Source of the DNA: Apiospora phragmitis
Lineage: Eukaryota; Ascomycota; Sordariomycetes; Amphisphaeriales; Apiosporaceae
Direction of reading: 5' to 3'
Assembly (NCBI GenBank): GCA_038363925.1
Contig: JAQQWL010000011.1
Span: 3,906,001-3,970,000 of the forward strand
DNA: 64,000 nt
Each line of letters starts with the position of its first letter. Position 1 is the stretch's first letter. Of this stretch, positions 11,304-22,872 are shown one piece after another. The position numbers and the translations under genes are program-made. The notes under the pieces were generated by a model. It was given only the letters and a program-made list of their open reading frames with translations, was not told where the DNA came from and did no database searches.

Positions 11304-11690
11304 TTACGAGAAGCTGACAAACTTGGGGTCCTTGGGCCGCCCGTCAGCGCCGATGCCGTTGGCGCTGAAGCGCTGCTCCATGTAGACGCGGCGGGCCTCG
11401 TCGAATCGCATGCGCCGCTTCTTCATGATCTTGAGGATCTCGCCTTTCGCCGCATCGTCGAGCCCCGCGCGTCCATCGCCGCCCGCGACGTTGCCCGAGA
11501 GGTCGAAGGTGCTGCTCGAGAGCCCCGCCTCCATGTCGCCCGCGAAGCTCGACGGCAGACGTGAGTACAAGAAGGACCCGGGGCCGTGGGAGAGGTCGGG
11601 CAGCAGGTGCTCCCACCGGCTGCGCGTGAAGTAGAGGATGGTGCCCGTGATGAGGACGAGAAGGGTGACGGAGTAGATCAGGTAAGCCAT
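11304..11690 (-). CDS. Small single-pass membrane protein, UPF0357-like
   Basis: Single exon of 128 residues. Residues 3-21 (LIYSVTLLVLITGTILYF) form an N-terminal hydrophobic anchor followed by an Arg-rich stretch. The C-terminal third, with KKRRMRFDEARRVYMEQRF and GIGADGRPKDPKFVS, resembles the conserved end of the fungal UPF0357 family (yeast YCL012C type), as far as I recall it. The function of that family is not known to me. The start is the first ATG and places the anchor at the very N-terminus. The gene is intact and of normal composition. Confidence 0.7.
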   Translation of the reverse strand: MAYLIYSVTLLVLITGTILYFTRSRWEHLLPDLSHGPGSFLYSRLPSSFAGDMEAGLSSSTFDLSGNVAGGDGRAGLDDAAKGEILKIMKKRRMRFDEARRVYMEQRFSANGIGADGRPKDPKFVSFS

Positions 11691-12523
11691 CTTGGATATA
11701 CGGAAGTAGTAGTAGTAGATGCGCCGGCGTCTTCCTTTTTTTGATATTCGTATAAGTGACTGCCTGACTGCTGGCTGGCGAGAGTATGATGTATCGGTGG
11801 CTTCGATGTGGATGTCCGATGGACCCGGGGATGATCGATCAGATCTCCACTAAGGTTACAAGCTGTCAGAGTTGAAGAAACGAAACGGAAAGTGAACAAA
11901 TGGAAAAAGAATTTAGGTGTAGAAGGTATGTGTGTAACAGTCAGTGCAGAAGCAACGACAGACACGTTTTCAATCAGACCATCGATGACTACCAAGTTTG
12001 TATGTCAAGGACCTGATGGAGGGAAGTGAAGAAGGAAAAAAGAAGTCATTTAGGACGGTCGATCAAGAGTCGCGAGAGGGCGATGCGCTCCCAAATTGCT
12101 TACGACAGCCTCTGAGGCCAAGCCAGTTTAGGGGCTTAATGCGTCAATGCGTTGCGCTGAACATGCGCTGTAAGCCTGTAACTCAAACGGGCTGAACGGC
12201 TGTCAATCCGCTGATCCAGTTTGGTCTCCTTGGATGGGATTGAGCACATGCACGGCTTGCCTGGCCGTAGGGGTACATCATGATTGTACACCCATGATTG
12301 AGCCACACGCGCCACATTTGAAGCGGGACTTATCGCCAGAACACTAACCCTGATCAGGCATGATAGGGTAACGCCACTCCCACAGTCTGTGTCGAAATCC
12401 AGCCATCAGTCGGAATCCGGGTTGTGTAGCATACAGCGACGATATTCTCGAAATCCCGGAACCGAAACAGAACGTCGAACGAATACCCGAAATCTTGCAC
12501 AATTTCAAGTCAAATCACTCACA
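11691..12523. promoter_or_regulatory. Shared divergent promoter region
   Basis: This 0.83-kb non-coding stretch separates the minus-strand UPF0357-like gene from the plus-strand eL28 gene, so both promoters must lie here. No specific element was identified. Confidence 0.45.
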
Positions 12524-13226
12524 ATGGCCACCGTCAGCAACCAGATTTCGTCGGATCTGATCTGGGAGATCGTCCGTGAGTTTTTTCCCCGTCGCCCCCG
12601 TGCTGTGGGAATTTTGTCGACACGAAGAATCTCGAAATATTAATGGTGTTTGGGAACAGGCAACAACAACGCCTACGTTGTCACCCGCAAGACCGGTGGT
12701 GGTGTCCGTTTCTCTCGCGACCCTCTTAACCTGAAGAACCTGCACACCCGCAAGGTAAGCGATTGGGACCGTCCTCGCTCTTTTATTTGCGATGCGTCGA
12801 GGGAGCATTGGCTGACGATGAACTACAGTATGCTGGTTTCGTCAACGAGAAGGCCATCGGTGTCGTCCCCAACGAGAACGGTGGTGTCAAGATCCTGAGC
12901 AAGAAGACCACTGCCAGCCAGAAGCCCGCCTCCAACATCACCTCTACCACATTCCACGGTGGCAAGTCCGCACGCAAGTAAGTTGGGAATAGCTTCATGA
13001 AATTGGACCTTAGGGTGTCAATACTAATGCGTCGCCTCCTCCCAGCTCCTACAAGGCCGTTGCCAACCAGACCGCCAAGAACAGTTACCGCCCCGATCTC
13101 CGTGAGGTCGCCGTCCAGCGCGCTTCTGCCATCCGCCGTTCCCAGCGCCCCGTCAAGCCCGAGCCCGAGCAGAAGCTCCGCAGCAACAAGGCCAAGAAGG
13201 CCGCTGCCGCCACCGAGGAGTCGTAA
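12524..13226 (+). CDS. 60S ribosomal protein eL28
   Basis: Four exons (12524-12575, 12660-12754, 12829-12977, 13046-13226) give 158 residues. The protein starts MATVSNQISSDLIWEIV, continues NNNAYVVTRKTGGGVRFSRDPLNL and GFVNEKAIGVVP, and ends in a Lys/Ala-rich tail. This is the eL28 (L28e) fold of the large cytosolic ribosomal subunit. Three introns in the first two-thirds of the gene are typical of filamentous fungal ribosomal protein genes. No frame error is seen. It is divergent from the small membrane protein gene upstream. Confidence 0.95.
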
Positions 13227-15308
13227 ATCTTTCTTCTTTCGGAGTACGGATTGAAATATAGCATGACGGACTGATGGAACATGGCTTTCTTATAAGGAGT
13301 CAGGTTGGCGAACAACCCGGTTGCATATTCTACTAGCAGCTACGACACCTGGTATGGGTCGGTATAGATGCGAACCCAAAATGAGAACTCTTTTGACACC
13401 ACGAAGCACTAACGCCGATGATACTCGTTATACTCGTTTTCCTGATTAATTGATGCATCCTTGACAGTTGAAGCTATGCAATGTGAAGAAGACCTGATGC
13501 CTCAAAAGTCGAGGAGAAAGATAAGTAGAGAGAAGAAGAAAGAACCCCAAACCCAAAAACCAATTGCTATTCCATGCATCCATTGGACCAACTCGGAGGT
13601 GGCATTCAAGTAAGGTTAATTGGTCGCATCGTGGTGGGTATTGCTATTTTCGGCGTGGAAGTTGTTTCGTACCGTATCCCTGAGAAGGAGTGACGATCTG
13701 GTAGGTATGCCGTGGGGGTCTCTTGCAGCATATCCGGTAAGTAGCAGTTCCCTGGGAAACGTCACCAGGATCATAATGGTTTGCTATAATAGCAGCTCCT
13801 CCTTGGGATTGCGTTGAAGCCCGGCCTCAGAGGATGTTTCTCCAGTCTGGATAATGGCCTTGGCAGTGGGCCGGTGAAACTGTTGAGCTTCACTTTGCAC
13901 CATGACGCATTTCCCTAGTCAAGGAGCGAAATGTCACAAGCCTCTACGCACGTTGGACACCAAAAAGCAATGACCAGATTGCCCGTGACACTTTGGTTGC
14001 GAGACCTTTGTATGCCTAGCCCGAGTTCCTATAAAATCCGTCCATAATGACCATCACTCATTGGCTAACGGTGGCCCGTTCCGAAGCTGTAGTAAGCTAA
14101 GCGGTTGAGCTGAAGAACCTCGGTTTCTTTGAATTCTCTCACGGAGCTCTCTCTACGATAGATAGCCGTTTGACTCGTGACTGTACTCTCCAACCTCCAG
14201 CCCTCGGGAACTGTTAAGAGACCGTGCCTACGCTTCGGCTAATAGGAAGAATAGTATGGGATACGGATCATATGCCATAAGTGGTCATCAAATAGTTAGC
14301 AAATCAGTTAGTAAGTTTGGTGTAGCCGGGTCCGGTTTTTCTGGATCACACAAGACAAAAGAGCATATTTTTAGTGGTTTGTTGTGAAGCTGTTTCACGC
14401 CGCAAATAGTATTTCTGGGCGTTTTCTCAAGCACCCACCCATGGACTGTAACGAGAGGTAGCAGAAGAGGTAGGAGAATCGCAACCAAATAGCCAGCTGT
14501 GGATGAAGCACGTTCCGTCTACTGGACACTGAACCCCGTCTTCTGACACGGGAGGTTCCCGATGGCCTAGCATCCAGTCAAGCCGTCGGTTTGATGCTCC
14601 ATCTCTCCATGTCATGCTGCCTTGCCTGCTGCTTGCTGATATCAACAACAGCGCATTAATGGATGGGTGCATGCATGCATACTTACCCATACTGCCTTGG
14701 ATATACGTATCCCGTGTACCTTGACGGCGGGGTTGCTTATTTCCCCCGCTTGACCCGAAACTTCTTGGGGGCTATCCCCCTAATGCTATTCATGGGGATT
14801 CGCTAATAGGCCAGAGGCGGGAAGTACTGGAGGTGCTAGACTGGGAAGCTCTAAGTCGGAGCTCTGGAGCTCCCCCCCTGTGCCCAGGCGCCCCCTTCCT
14901 CCCCAGCCCGTTTCCAGAGTGTTGGTGTTTCCTCCTCTCCATAAATGTTGCCCCGCCATTTCGACTATCCCTCCTTCATCACTCTCCAGTCCCTCTTTTT
15001 GTCCAGAACCGCAATCCCCCCCCCGGAGATCTGAGCAGAGAGAAAAAAGACACAGATATAAAATTAGGTAGGTGCGTGTGTCTTCTGACAGGCCTGCATC
15101 AGGAGAACCGTATAAAGTTTGGCCAACCACCCGTCTGCCCTGGACTCTGATTCTATTCCATCTCCATCTCTTCATTTCCTCTTTCAAGATACCCATACCC
15201 GCTCGAGAACCGTGACGTTGACCTGTCTGCACCCCGCCTTAGATCGCATCCTGTTCCCCACTTCCACTCGAACCAGAAACCTCGATACAACCAACACCAA
15301 CCGCAAAC
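13227..15308. other. Intergenic, no gene recognised
   Basis: About 2.1 kb without a protein-like frame. The last 450 bases are pyrimidine-rich and precede the malate dehydrogenase start, as expected for a strong fungal promoter and leader. A short palindromic GCATGCATGCAT run lies near 14668. Confidence 0.5.
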
Positions 15309-16689
15309 ATGGTTAAAGCTGGTATGCATATCGACTGACACCCGTCACAACATGCCACTGACCTGCTAACCATCCTGTAGTCATTGCTGGAGCCTCCGGC
15401 GGTATTGGCCAGGTACAACCACCCACCTCTTTGGTCTCCGTGGCCTCCGTGGCCTCCGTGGCCTGCTACGACTAGACTTGAACCAAGCTGACCTGACACC
15501 TCTGCTAGCCTCTTTCTCTGCTTATGAAGCTGTGCCCCCTCGTCGACGAGCTTGCTCTCTACGATGTCGTCAACACTCCCGGCGTCGCTGCCGATCTCTC
15601 TCACATCTCCTCCACAGCCGTAAGTTGCTATCAAATAGCTCAAAGGGTCTACTTGGGCTCGTCTAACCGATTGTTTACGCATAGAAAATCACTGGCTACC
15701 TCCCCAAGGACGATGGTGGCAAGGCCGCCATGAAGGATGCCGACATCATCATCATCCCCGCCGGTATTCCTCGTAAGTACTGAGTACTGTTTATCTTCCC
15801 ACGAAGCTTCAACTAATCATGTTGTTCTTCTACAGGCAAGCCCGGTATGACTCGAGATGATCTGTTCAAAATCAATGCTGGCATCGTCAAGGGCTTGATC
15901 GAGATCGCTGCTGAGGTCGCCCCCAAGGCCTTCATTCTCGTGATTTCCAACCCTGTCAACTCGACAGTCCCCATTGCTGCAGAGGTCCTGAAGGCCAAGG
16001 GTGTCTTCAACCCCCAGAAGCTCTTCGGTGTCACTACTCTTGACATCGTTCGTGCCGAGACCTTTGTTGCCGAGATTGCCGGCAAGAAGACTGGCTCTGA
16101 GCTGACCGTCCCTGTCATCGGTGGACACTCCGGAGAGACCATTGTGCCCCTCTTCAGCCAAATCACGCCTAGCGGTATCACCATCCCTGACGACAAGTAC
16201 GATGCTCTTGTCAACCGTGTTCAGTTCGGTGGTGACGAGGTTGTCAAGGCCAAGGACGGTGCTGGCTCCGCTACCTTGTCCATGGCTTACGCCGGTTATC
16301 GGTAAGTGGCGAAATCGACTGTGACTTCCAGCTTGCTAACATCAAAACAGCTTTGCGGAGAAGGTTCTCAAGGCTGCCAAGGGCGAGAAGGGTCTCGTCG
16401 AGCCCAGCTTTGTCTACCTGCCAGGTGTGCCCGGTGGCAAGGAGATCGCTGAGAAGACCGGCTGTGACTTCTTCTCGGTCCCTATCGAGCTCGGTGTAAG
16501 TGCATTAGCCGTCTTTTATCATTGCTTTGCTAACAGTCATGAAAACAGCCCAACGGCGCTGAGAAGGCCACCAATGTCTTGGGCGACATCACCGAGAAGG
16601 AGAAGAAGTTGTTGGAGGCTTGCACTACGGGCTTGAAGGACAACATCACCAAGGGCGTCACCTTTGCCCACAACCCCCCTCAGAAGTAA
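15309..16689 (+). CDS. NAD-dependent malate dehydrogenase, probably cytosolic
   Basis: Seven exons: 15309-15321, 15381-15412, 15509-15619, 15685-15772, 15836-16301, 16351-16495 and 16549-16689; 331 residues, no frame errors. It interconverts malate and oxaloacetate with NAD. The Rossmann start is [20 protein letters not shown]; substrate and catalytic residues are visible in [23 protein letters not shown] and [10 protein letters not shown]. The protein begins directly at the dinucleotide fold with no presequence, so a cytosolic (or glyoxysomal) form is inferred rather than the mitochondrial one. The C-terminus is NPPQK, not a classic peroxisomal SKL. The first exon is only 13 nt. Confidence 0.95.
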
Positions 16690-17267
16690 ATAATTCCCCC
16701 AATTACCCTTAATACGCTATGGGCGTAACTCGTGCGCGAACTATTGATGATTTACGAATTTGGTTTTGGGACACACGGAAAGCTGCCATTGCGCAGCTGA
16801 GGGTGTGTATAGAAGGAAAAACAGCAAATACAGCTCGCGCACTATTGAGAACCAGTGACTGATTGTTTAATTCCTCGCGACAGGCTGTAAAGTGTGTTTC
16901 TAATTTAGGCGTCGGTCAACTCGAGTAATGACACGATTCCCGTGAACGCGCTCGTCGCCATGACCCCAAGATCGAGGGAGGACAGACTACAGTAACCGTC
17001 GGTGTTGTGAAGGTGGTGGTAATGAAGGGTAATGAAGGAGACAGGCCGCGTGATCGTTGGAAACCGCACATAAAATGATCGTGCTGGCGGGAAGTACATT
17101 GTTTTATAGCCTTCCTGTAGATATCATTAATATCAACGCCGTAAACGCCCCGGACTCCTTTCGTAAATGCTTCCGTTGCCGCCGCCCGCTGAATCACCAA
17201 GCATGTATGTACCTGGATCTAAGCCATGCCTCTATTTTTAACCATTACAAGATGCCTAATGAGTCTC
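16690..17267. other. Convergent 3' intergenic region
   Basis: This lies between the 3' ends of malate dehydrogenase (plus) and TRS33 (minus). It contains no credible frame and presumably holds the two 3' UTRs. Confidence 0.5.
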
Positions 17268-18148
17268 TCAAGGCTTGTTCGGCAGCGTCTTTATTTGGAA
17301 CACAGCCCCCGGTAATTCGCTCGTCTCTGCTTGCACCGTCGCATTGATCCCTAAAGCAGCCAAAGCGCCCCGTACTATACCGCAGGGGGAACCACAAGAA
17401 CTAAGTTTCATAATAACACCCTAGGGTTAGTCTTCGTAGAGAGGGATAATGGGCGCTTGTGGGGAGAGCAGGAAAACCTACCGGCTGCGCCCGAAGGACG
17501 GCCTGTCCGCCCGTCTCGGTGCTCATGCGGGCGAGTGGCCGGAATGCGTTGTCAGTCAGTACATAGACGCCGCGGTGATTGGTCTTGAGGTTGTCGATCT
17601 GCTTCTTGAAGACGAGGGTCCAGAGGTCTTTGCAGAGGAACTTGATGACGTCGAGGGTGTCGTTGAAGCGAGGGCGGTCGCGGGAGAAGCTGGTACAGCA
17701 AAGTCAGTCAAGAAAGCAAGCACACCGACGTTATGAATGCGAAGAAGGCATATATCCCAGACCCCAGGAGAACGGGTCTGCGTGCATGATAATGGAGGAA
17801 GACATACCGTTCTACCAGACCCAAGCCGACCCGGTACCCCAACGTCTCGAGCCGGTAAAACACGGCATCGCGCTCTTCTTCCTCGTCCAGCCTCCCGCTC
17901 GTCCGGCCGGCCGCCGTGCCGTCTGCCGCACCACCAGGACTAGTTCCCGTCGTACCCGCTGCTGTCTCGGCGGCGCTTTTCGCCGAGTGTGGTATTGATT
18001 CCGAAGAGGCCGCGTCTACTTCGTTGGCGACCCGATACGCCATGGGCACGATCTCTATGAGCAGCAGGTCGAGGCATGAGGAGCTGAGGAAGGAGGCGGT
18101 GGGGTCCGAGGCGTTGAACGGAGGGAGCGGCTGGTCGAAGTTGGACAT
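17268..18148 (-). CDS. TRAPP complex subunit Trs33/TRAPPC6 (Bet3-like), one apparent extra base
   Basis: Exons on minus 18148-17808, 17689-17482 and 17400-17268; 226 residues after removing one C. Trs33 is a small Bet3-fold subunit of the TRAPP tethering complexes that activate Rab1-type GTPases in ER-Golgi traffic. Visible motifs are LDLLLIEIVPMAYR, FYRLETLGYRVGLGLVERFSRDRPRF, DTLDVIKFLCKDLWT, QIDNLKTNHRGVYVL, and a C-terminal FPCG-RGALAALGI block ending FQIKTL. A low-complexity Ala/Gly/Thr insert (about residues 45-90) interrupts the fold, as in other filamentous fungi. The C-terminal frame changes at a CCCCC run (GGGGG at 17385-17389 on plus); four C would restore FPCG. This matches the homopolymer indels seen in neighbouring genes. 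Confidence 0.85.
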
Positions 18149-19102
18149 GGTGTGGTCGTAGTAGTGGTGCTGGCAATTATGGGCGTGCTGTACAAAAGCA
18201 TGCGTGGGAGGGAGATGTTGTACGTATGCGCATCGAGGTGCGCGTGGGGAAGCGCCCGGTTGGGGAGTAGGTGGGCGGCGTTGGTGGTTCTAGTTAAGGC
18301 CCAGATTATGTACCTATGTAAGGCAGATGGCAATCCTGGCGGTTTGTTCAGATACAATGCTCGTGGGTTATCGCGGTGCAATGCAATCTGGAAGTCATGC
18401 GCATATCAGCTACATGTATCTACAATGATGGCATCAAAATGTCGAGGCTGAGTATAACGGGCGCAGGGCTGAAGGGATTATTTCCTATGCCAGGTCTGTC
18501 TGTTGGGACCAAATCAATCAATCAATCCCATTGCGCCTGCTACCTATGGTTAGTGGGGCTACGGCGGAGGAACAGCCTAAGCAAGGTCCCTAAGCAAGGA
18601 CCCCAGGTACCTAAGGTAGCGCTACCTACCTAGATATTGAGTTGATCGATGCATGTACCTGGCACCTGGTCGGCTTCACTCCAGTTCAAATAGGGGTCCC
18701 TGCTTGCCGATCGGGACTTATTATCATTCAAGATCAAGCCTTGTTGATGGTTTATGTAGGTATGCACCTATCTACGCCAAACGTGTTCTTGCAATTCGGT
18801 TGTCCATCTTCGTTGCTTCGTATCGCAGGCATTACGGCTCGCTAGTTGCGATAAACCATCTTCTTTTCTTGTCCATCAGCATGGCTCAACTGCGCCAGCC
18901 ACACATCTATACTGGACGGGAGCAACACTTTCGTATGCGCAATTCGGTCTCCCTGCAGAGCGGAATAACGTCGCGGTATAAACTCCGATGCCATTTTCCT
19001 CCTTGCGAAATATACATGCTTGCCCTATTATGCCATGCCAGAAACGCCGATTCCATGCAAAATGACCTGATCCTTTTTACTCCCTCAGTCCTCCTCCCAC
19101 TC
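18149..19102. other. Intergenic, no gene recognised
   Basis: A 151-codon open frame (18653-19108) has no recognisable motif or splice structure and is not accepted. The stretch presumably contains the TRS33 promoter and the 3' UTR of the SUMO ligase gene. Confidence 0.45.
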
Positions 19103-21288
19103 TTATGAGTACTGGAACTTGGGGATGTTGGGCCCTAAACTAGGCGTCTGGCCCGCGTTCTGACATTTGGGGGCTCGCACCGGCTCGTTATCCTCGTCGT
19201 CGCTCAGCGTCAAGTCAATAACTTCCGCTGGCCTCTTCCGGCTTCCTGATGATGCTGATCCATTGCCCTGTGCCGGACCAGGTGTCCCAAATAGCGACTG
19301 ATTCGGCGTTTGCGTGTTGCGGGCACTCGGGAGGCTGAAGCTATCCAGAGGCACTACGTCATCGTCGTCGTCGTCTATCACGCTTGCGTTGACTCCACTC
19401 GAGTATCGGGGCCTCTTGGGCTCGGGTTCGCTGCTGGCTTGCGCCCTCCATTGGCCGTCAGGTTCGATTGTGACCTGCTCTGTAGATTCTGAAGTATGAT
19501 CCAGGATGTCCTTCGCGTACTGATCGATGGCTAGGTTCTCGAACGTCGCAGACTTGTTACATATGGGACAAATCCATTGGGGGCCTTGCTCCTGCAGCTG
19601 GAGATATGATGTGGCGTCAAAGCACTGTATGTGGCTGCACGAAGTCGACCGACAGGGCGCCCTCAGCCTGGTGTAGCTTAGAGGACACTTGAGCGAGAGG
19701 ACTTGCGATGTCGCAACCACGTCTGGGTCGTTGGCGGCCTTGGTGAGCTCTTGAATTACCGAGTCTTTTTGGATCCGTCGTCCCTGGATCTTGGCGACCA
19801 GCTCCTCGACGGGAACAGCCCGACAGAGGTACACTGTGAGGAAGAACTTCTAAAAATAAAAAGTCAGCAAACTCATCCTCTCAAGTAAGAACCATTCGAA
19901 ACTCCAGAGAGCATCGCTTTCCGCACAGAATTGCCAAGCATGGCACGTGCTTATCGCCACTTGGATGGTGGAAGTTTGAATGGCTCACTGGTGCTCGTGG
20001 ATTCGTCTTCACCTTCTGAGTCAGCGCATAAGTGAACTCAACATTGTTCACGTAGGAATGCTTGTCAAGGCGAAGCGAACTGGTGATATCGACCGGTCGC
20101 GTCGAGCCTGGCTTTCCCTTTAGCCCCCGCAGATTCGCCTTGATCTCTCCGCCGTTAACCTTGAGCTCCGACTGATGCGGAAACGCAACTTCCTGGATCC
20201 CTTGGTCTTCGGCAGCACAGAATACCATAACCCTTGTCGTTTTGTCGTGTGCGCAGTGCAGGAGGGACGGATGGTCGCTCGCCTTCAGTGCGAAGTGGAT
20301 AGAATTGCGATGCTGGGCCATAGCTGCATCCCCTGTTAGCACTGATGATTCCAACACCGAAGGCCTACTGAAACTCGGTTGTCCCAAAGAGGTCGTCCCA
20401 GAATTGTAGGGTCCAAAGCACCAGTAACGGAAACATAGCACAAGGTAAGACGGACGAGTTTCCCAAGGCGCAAACATCGGTTTCCAAAAGACTTACCATC
20501 GCAGGTACGGATATTCCCAATTTGGGGACACTATCGTGTAGAATGGGCTTGGTTTGAACTGCAGCACTGATTCATGGCGTTAGACAGGGCACATGAGCAC
20601 GACTACCAAGTTCGACTTACTCGCTTTCGACGCGCCCTGGGCAGAAGCCCCTCCAAAGGCGCGATTCGCGCCATACGGTGCGTACTGGGCGAACCCATTG
20701 CTGAAAGTCGGCGCGGCATGCGGTGGGATACCAGGGGTCGTACCGTAGGCGCTTCCTCTAGAAGAGCCTGTCGTTGATGCGCCATTGTTTTGGTGGGCTT
20801 GGTGACCACCGCGCCCGCCTGAAGACATGTTTTGTATCGTGCTTCTAAGTTGTGCGTATAATGCTGGGTCTGCGTGGAGATTCTCCTGGAGAGCTGTATG
20901 GAGAGGCAAGGAAGTCAGCTTAGCTCGTCAACACGGAAAAATGGGTATATGTTGGACGTGCGACCAAGTAGGATCAACGTAAACGGCATGTTCAATTGGG
21001 TGTAGATGAAATGGTTCCTGTTTAGGAAGAAGCTGCAGCAAATGGGGATTTATTCGGGTGTTTTCGCTCTGCCTGTTTCGTCGCGATATTCCCCAGGCGC
21101 AAAATCGTTGGGGAAGATTGTTCTCTCGATGCCGACCTACCTTCTATTATTCGCTTCTGCAAATCGGCCTTGATGCCACTCGTCTTCAGTCCGTTGATTT
21201 GACATATGGATTGTAGTTGCTTGTTAAGCATGTGACCGAGTTGTACGGACAGCGATTGTATTTCTCGTGCGGAGGTAGAGGATGCCAT
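19103..21288 (-). CDS. SUMO E3 ligase of the Siz/PIAS family
   Basis: Five exons on minus (21288-21141, 20893-20621, 20566-20497, 20364-20013, 19849-19103) give an in-frame 529 residues. Order: N-terminal SAP-like DNA-binding motif (about 15-50, QLQSICQINGLKTSGIKADL); low-complexity Gly/Ser/Asn/Pro linker; PINIT domain (about 140-320) with LQFKPSPFY, FPHQSELKVNG and TRPVDITSSLRL; SP-RING zinc finger (about 350-400) with LKCPLSYTRLRAPCRSTSCSHIQCFD and WICPICNK; acidic tail with EVIDLTLSDDED, a SUMO-interacting-type motif. It transfers SUMO from Ubc9 to nuclear substrates. The 3' splice site of the intron before 20364 was chosen because it alone keeps the frame; that junction is the least certain. 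Confidence 0.88.
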
Positions 21289-22280
21289 TTTCGCTCTCGC
21301 TGCTGCGTCTGCTACCTTGTACCTAGGCAGGCTATGATCTGGGTTGGGTGCCTCATTAGGAAGGCTCGGCGTAGGTGTATTTTTGCGGTTTCCCTCAGGT
21401 CAGGTCGGATGCTCACTTGGCCCAGGAATGTCGGCAACGAAGAGGGTTGGGAGCGTTCTGCTGTCGCAGATGTGACGATTTAACCATCCAACTTCTGAAG
21501 GCCTTTTAGCAGCGTCGCACGAAGTTAGCTTGGAGGACTTCGAATGCCGGAGATCACTGTTCGGAGCTAGAGGTACTACACGTGGAAATGAATCGTTACC
21601 TAAGTCTAGCAGTAGGAGGCAAGCGCGATGGGTGCTGGAAACGTGATTGCCGTTGTCGATGTCGTTGTCGTCTTCAGCAGGCATGACAGCCTGGCTGGCG
21701 TCACGTCGGATCGGTCGTGGTTTATTGGTGCTTGGGAGCTGGGCCTTGGGTTCTCAGTTGAGGTTACTGAAGTTAGGTAGGTAGGTACTTATGCGTTACA
21801 CATTAACTTAAAATGTTTAGTTAAGTAAGTAGGTAATGTTACCTCTAACAGTTACCTGGTAGGAATAGGATGGTTGCATGTATCCAGTCGAATTGATGGC
21901 TGTTCCTCCGGCCTGAATTGAACTGAACGTGAACAGGGAGTTAATTCCGCTCTTCTTTTTAAATATGTTTGCCTATCTGCATCGTAACTGTCCTATCCGG
22001 TTAGAGTTATCGGAACGGCTAGGCGCATCTCGTTCGTCCTTTTTCTTCTTTTATCTTTTCCTTTAGGGGACCCCAAAAAGCCGCCCCACTACGCATACCG
22101 CCTGCCGCTAGAGTTTTGTTCGATTAGCGCTCTTTTTCCGCAAGTAGCGATTAGAAAGTTTTAAGTTGCCCAGGCCATTTCTTCGCCCGCCCTCCCAGAA
22201 TTACTTGCACTGTCCGTTGTTGGTTTGCGATTCGAGAAAGCAGTCCTTCTTTTTTGAAACTACCCCCTCAAACCGCAGCA
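21289..22280. promoter_or_regulatory. Divergent promoter region
   Basis: This non-coding stretch lies between the minus-strand SUMO ligase and the plus-strand UPF0642-like gene. TAGG/TACC-type simple motifs occur near 21776-21840. No discrete regulatory site could be named. Confidence 0.4.
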
Positions 22281-22690
22281 ATGGCGAAAAGCTCCAGAGC
22301 CAGTACTGTAAAGGCGAACAACCAGCGCCTCAAGCGCAATGTATTCGGCCCCGTCGAGGCGGCCCGCCTCCAGCGCCTCTCTGCGAAAATGCGCGAGATC
22401 GCAGCCCAGCCCAAACCTACCCCCGAGGTCGAGATGAAGCCTGTCGACGAAGGCGGAGAGGCCAACGCGACCGAGCAAGCATCCGAGACTGCCCCCCGAA
22501 GCTGGTAGGTTTTATTCCCTGGCCTTTCTGACCAGGAGGACTCCGTGCTAACAGCCATCCAGCCGCAATGGAGGTTGACTCTGCCAAGCCCTTGAGCAAG
22601 CGCAGCGAAAGGAAGCGGATTGAGAAGCGCAAGAAGCCCTCGAAGATCGTATTCCCCAAGTACAAGGATCGCGTGACCAAGAAGAGGTAG
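22281..22690 (+). CDS. Small basic nucleolar-type protein, UPF0642/DUF2423-like, one apparent extra base
   Basis: Exons 22281-22504 and 22563-22690 give 116 residues if one C is removed from the run of six at 22492-22497. The N-terminus MAKSSRASTVKANNQRLKRN followed by VFGPVEAARLQRLSAKM matches the DUF2423 domain (yeast YBL028C and human LLPH type). Those proteins are small nucleolar factors linked to the 60S pre-ribosome. The C-terminus is highly basic (KRSERKRIEKRKKPSK, DRVTKKR) and looks nuclear. As printed, the exon phases do not join; five C would give a clean phase-1 intron. Confidence 0.8.
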
Positions 22691-22872
22691 ACCTGTGTGT
22701 TGCAACAAGAACGATCTTCGAGTTTCACGATGGCAACGGCAACGGCAATGGAAATGGCATTCATGGGACGGAGTCATGGGAGTTTTGGTGTTGGGACACA
22801 AAATGTCTTCGCTATCGAAGTGGGTATCAAGCTATGCATATAATAATACATATGTAAATGATGTTTCAACCT

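Noticed and set aside
18653..19108. 151-codon open frame between TRS33 and the SUMO ligase
   Set aside because: No motif, no splice support, and composition like the surrounding intergenic DNA.
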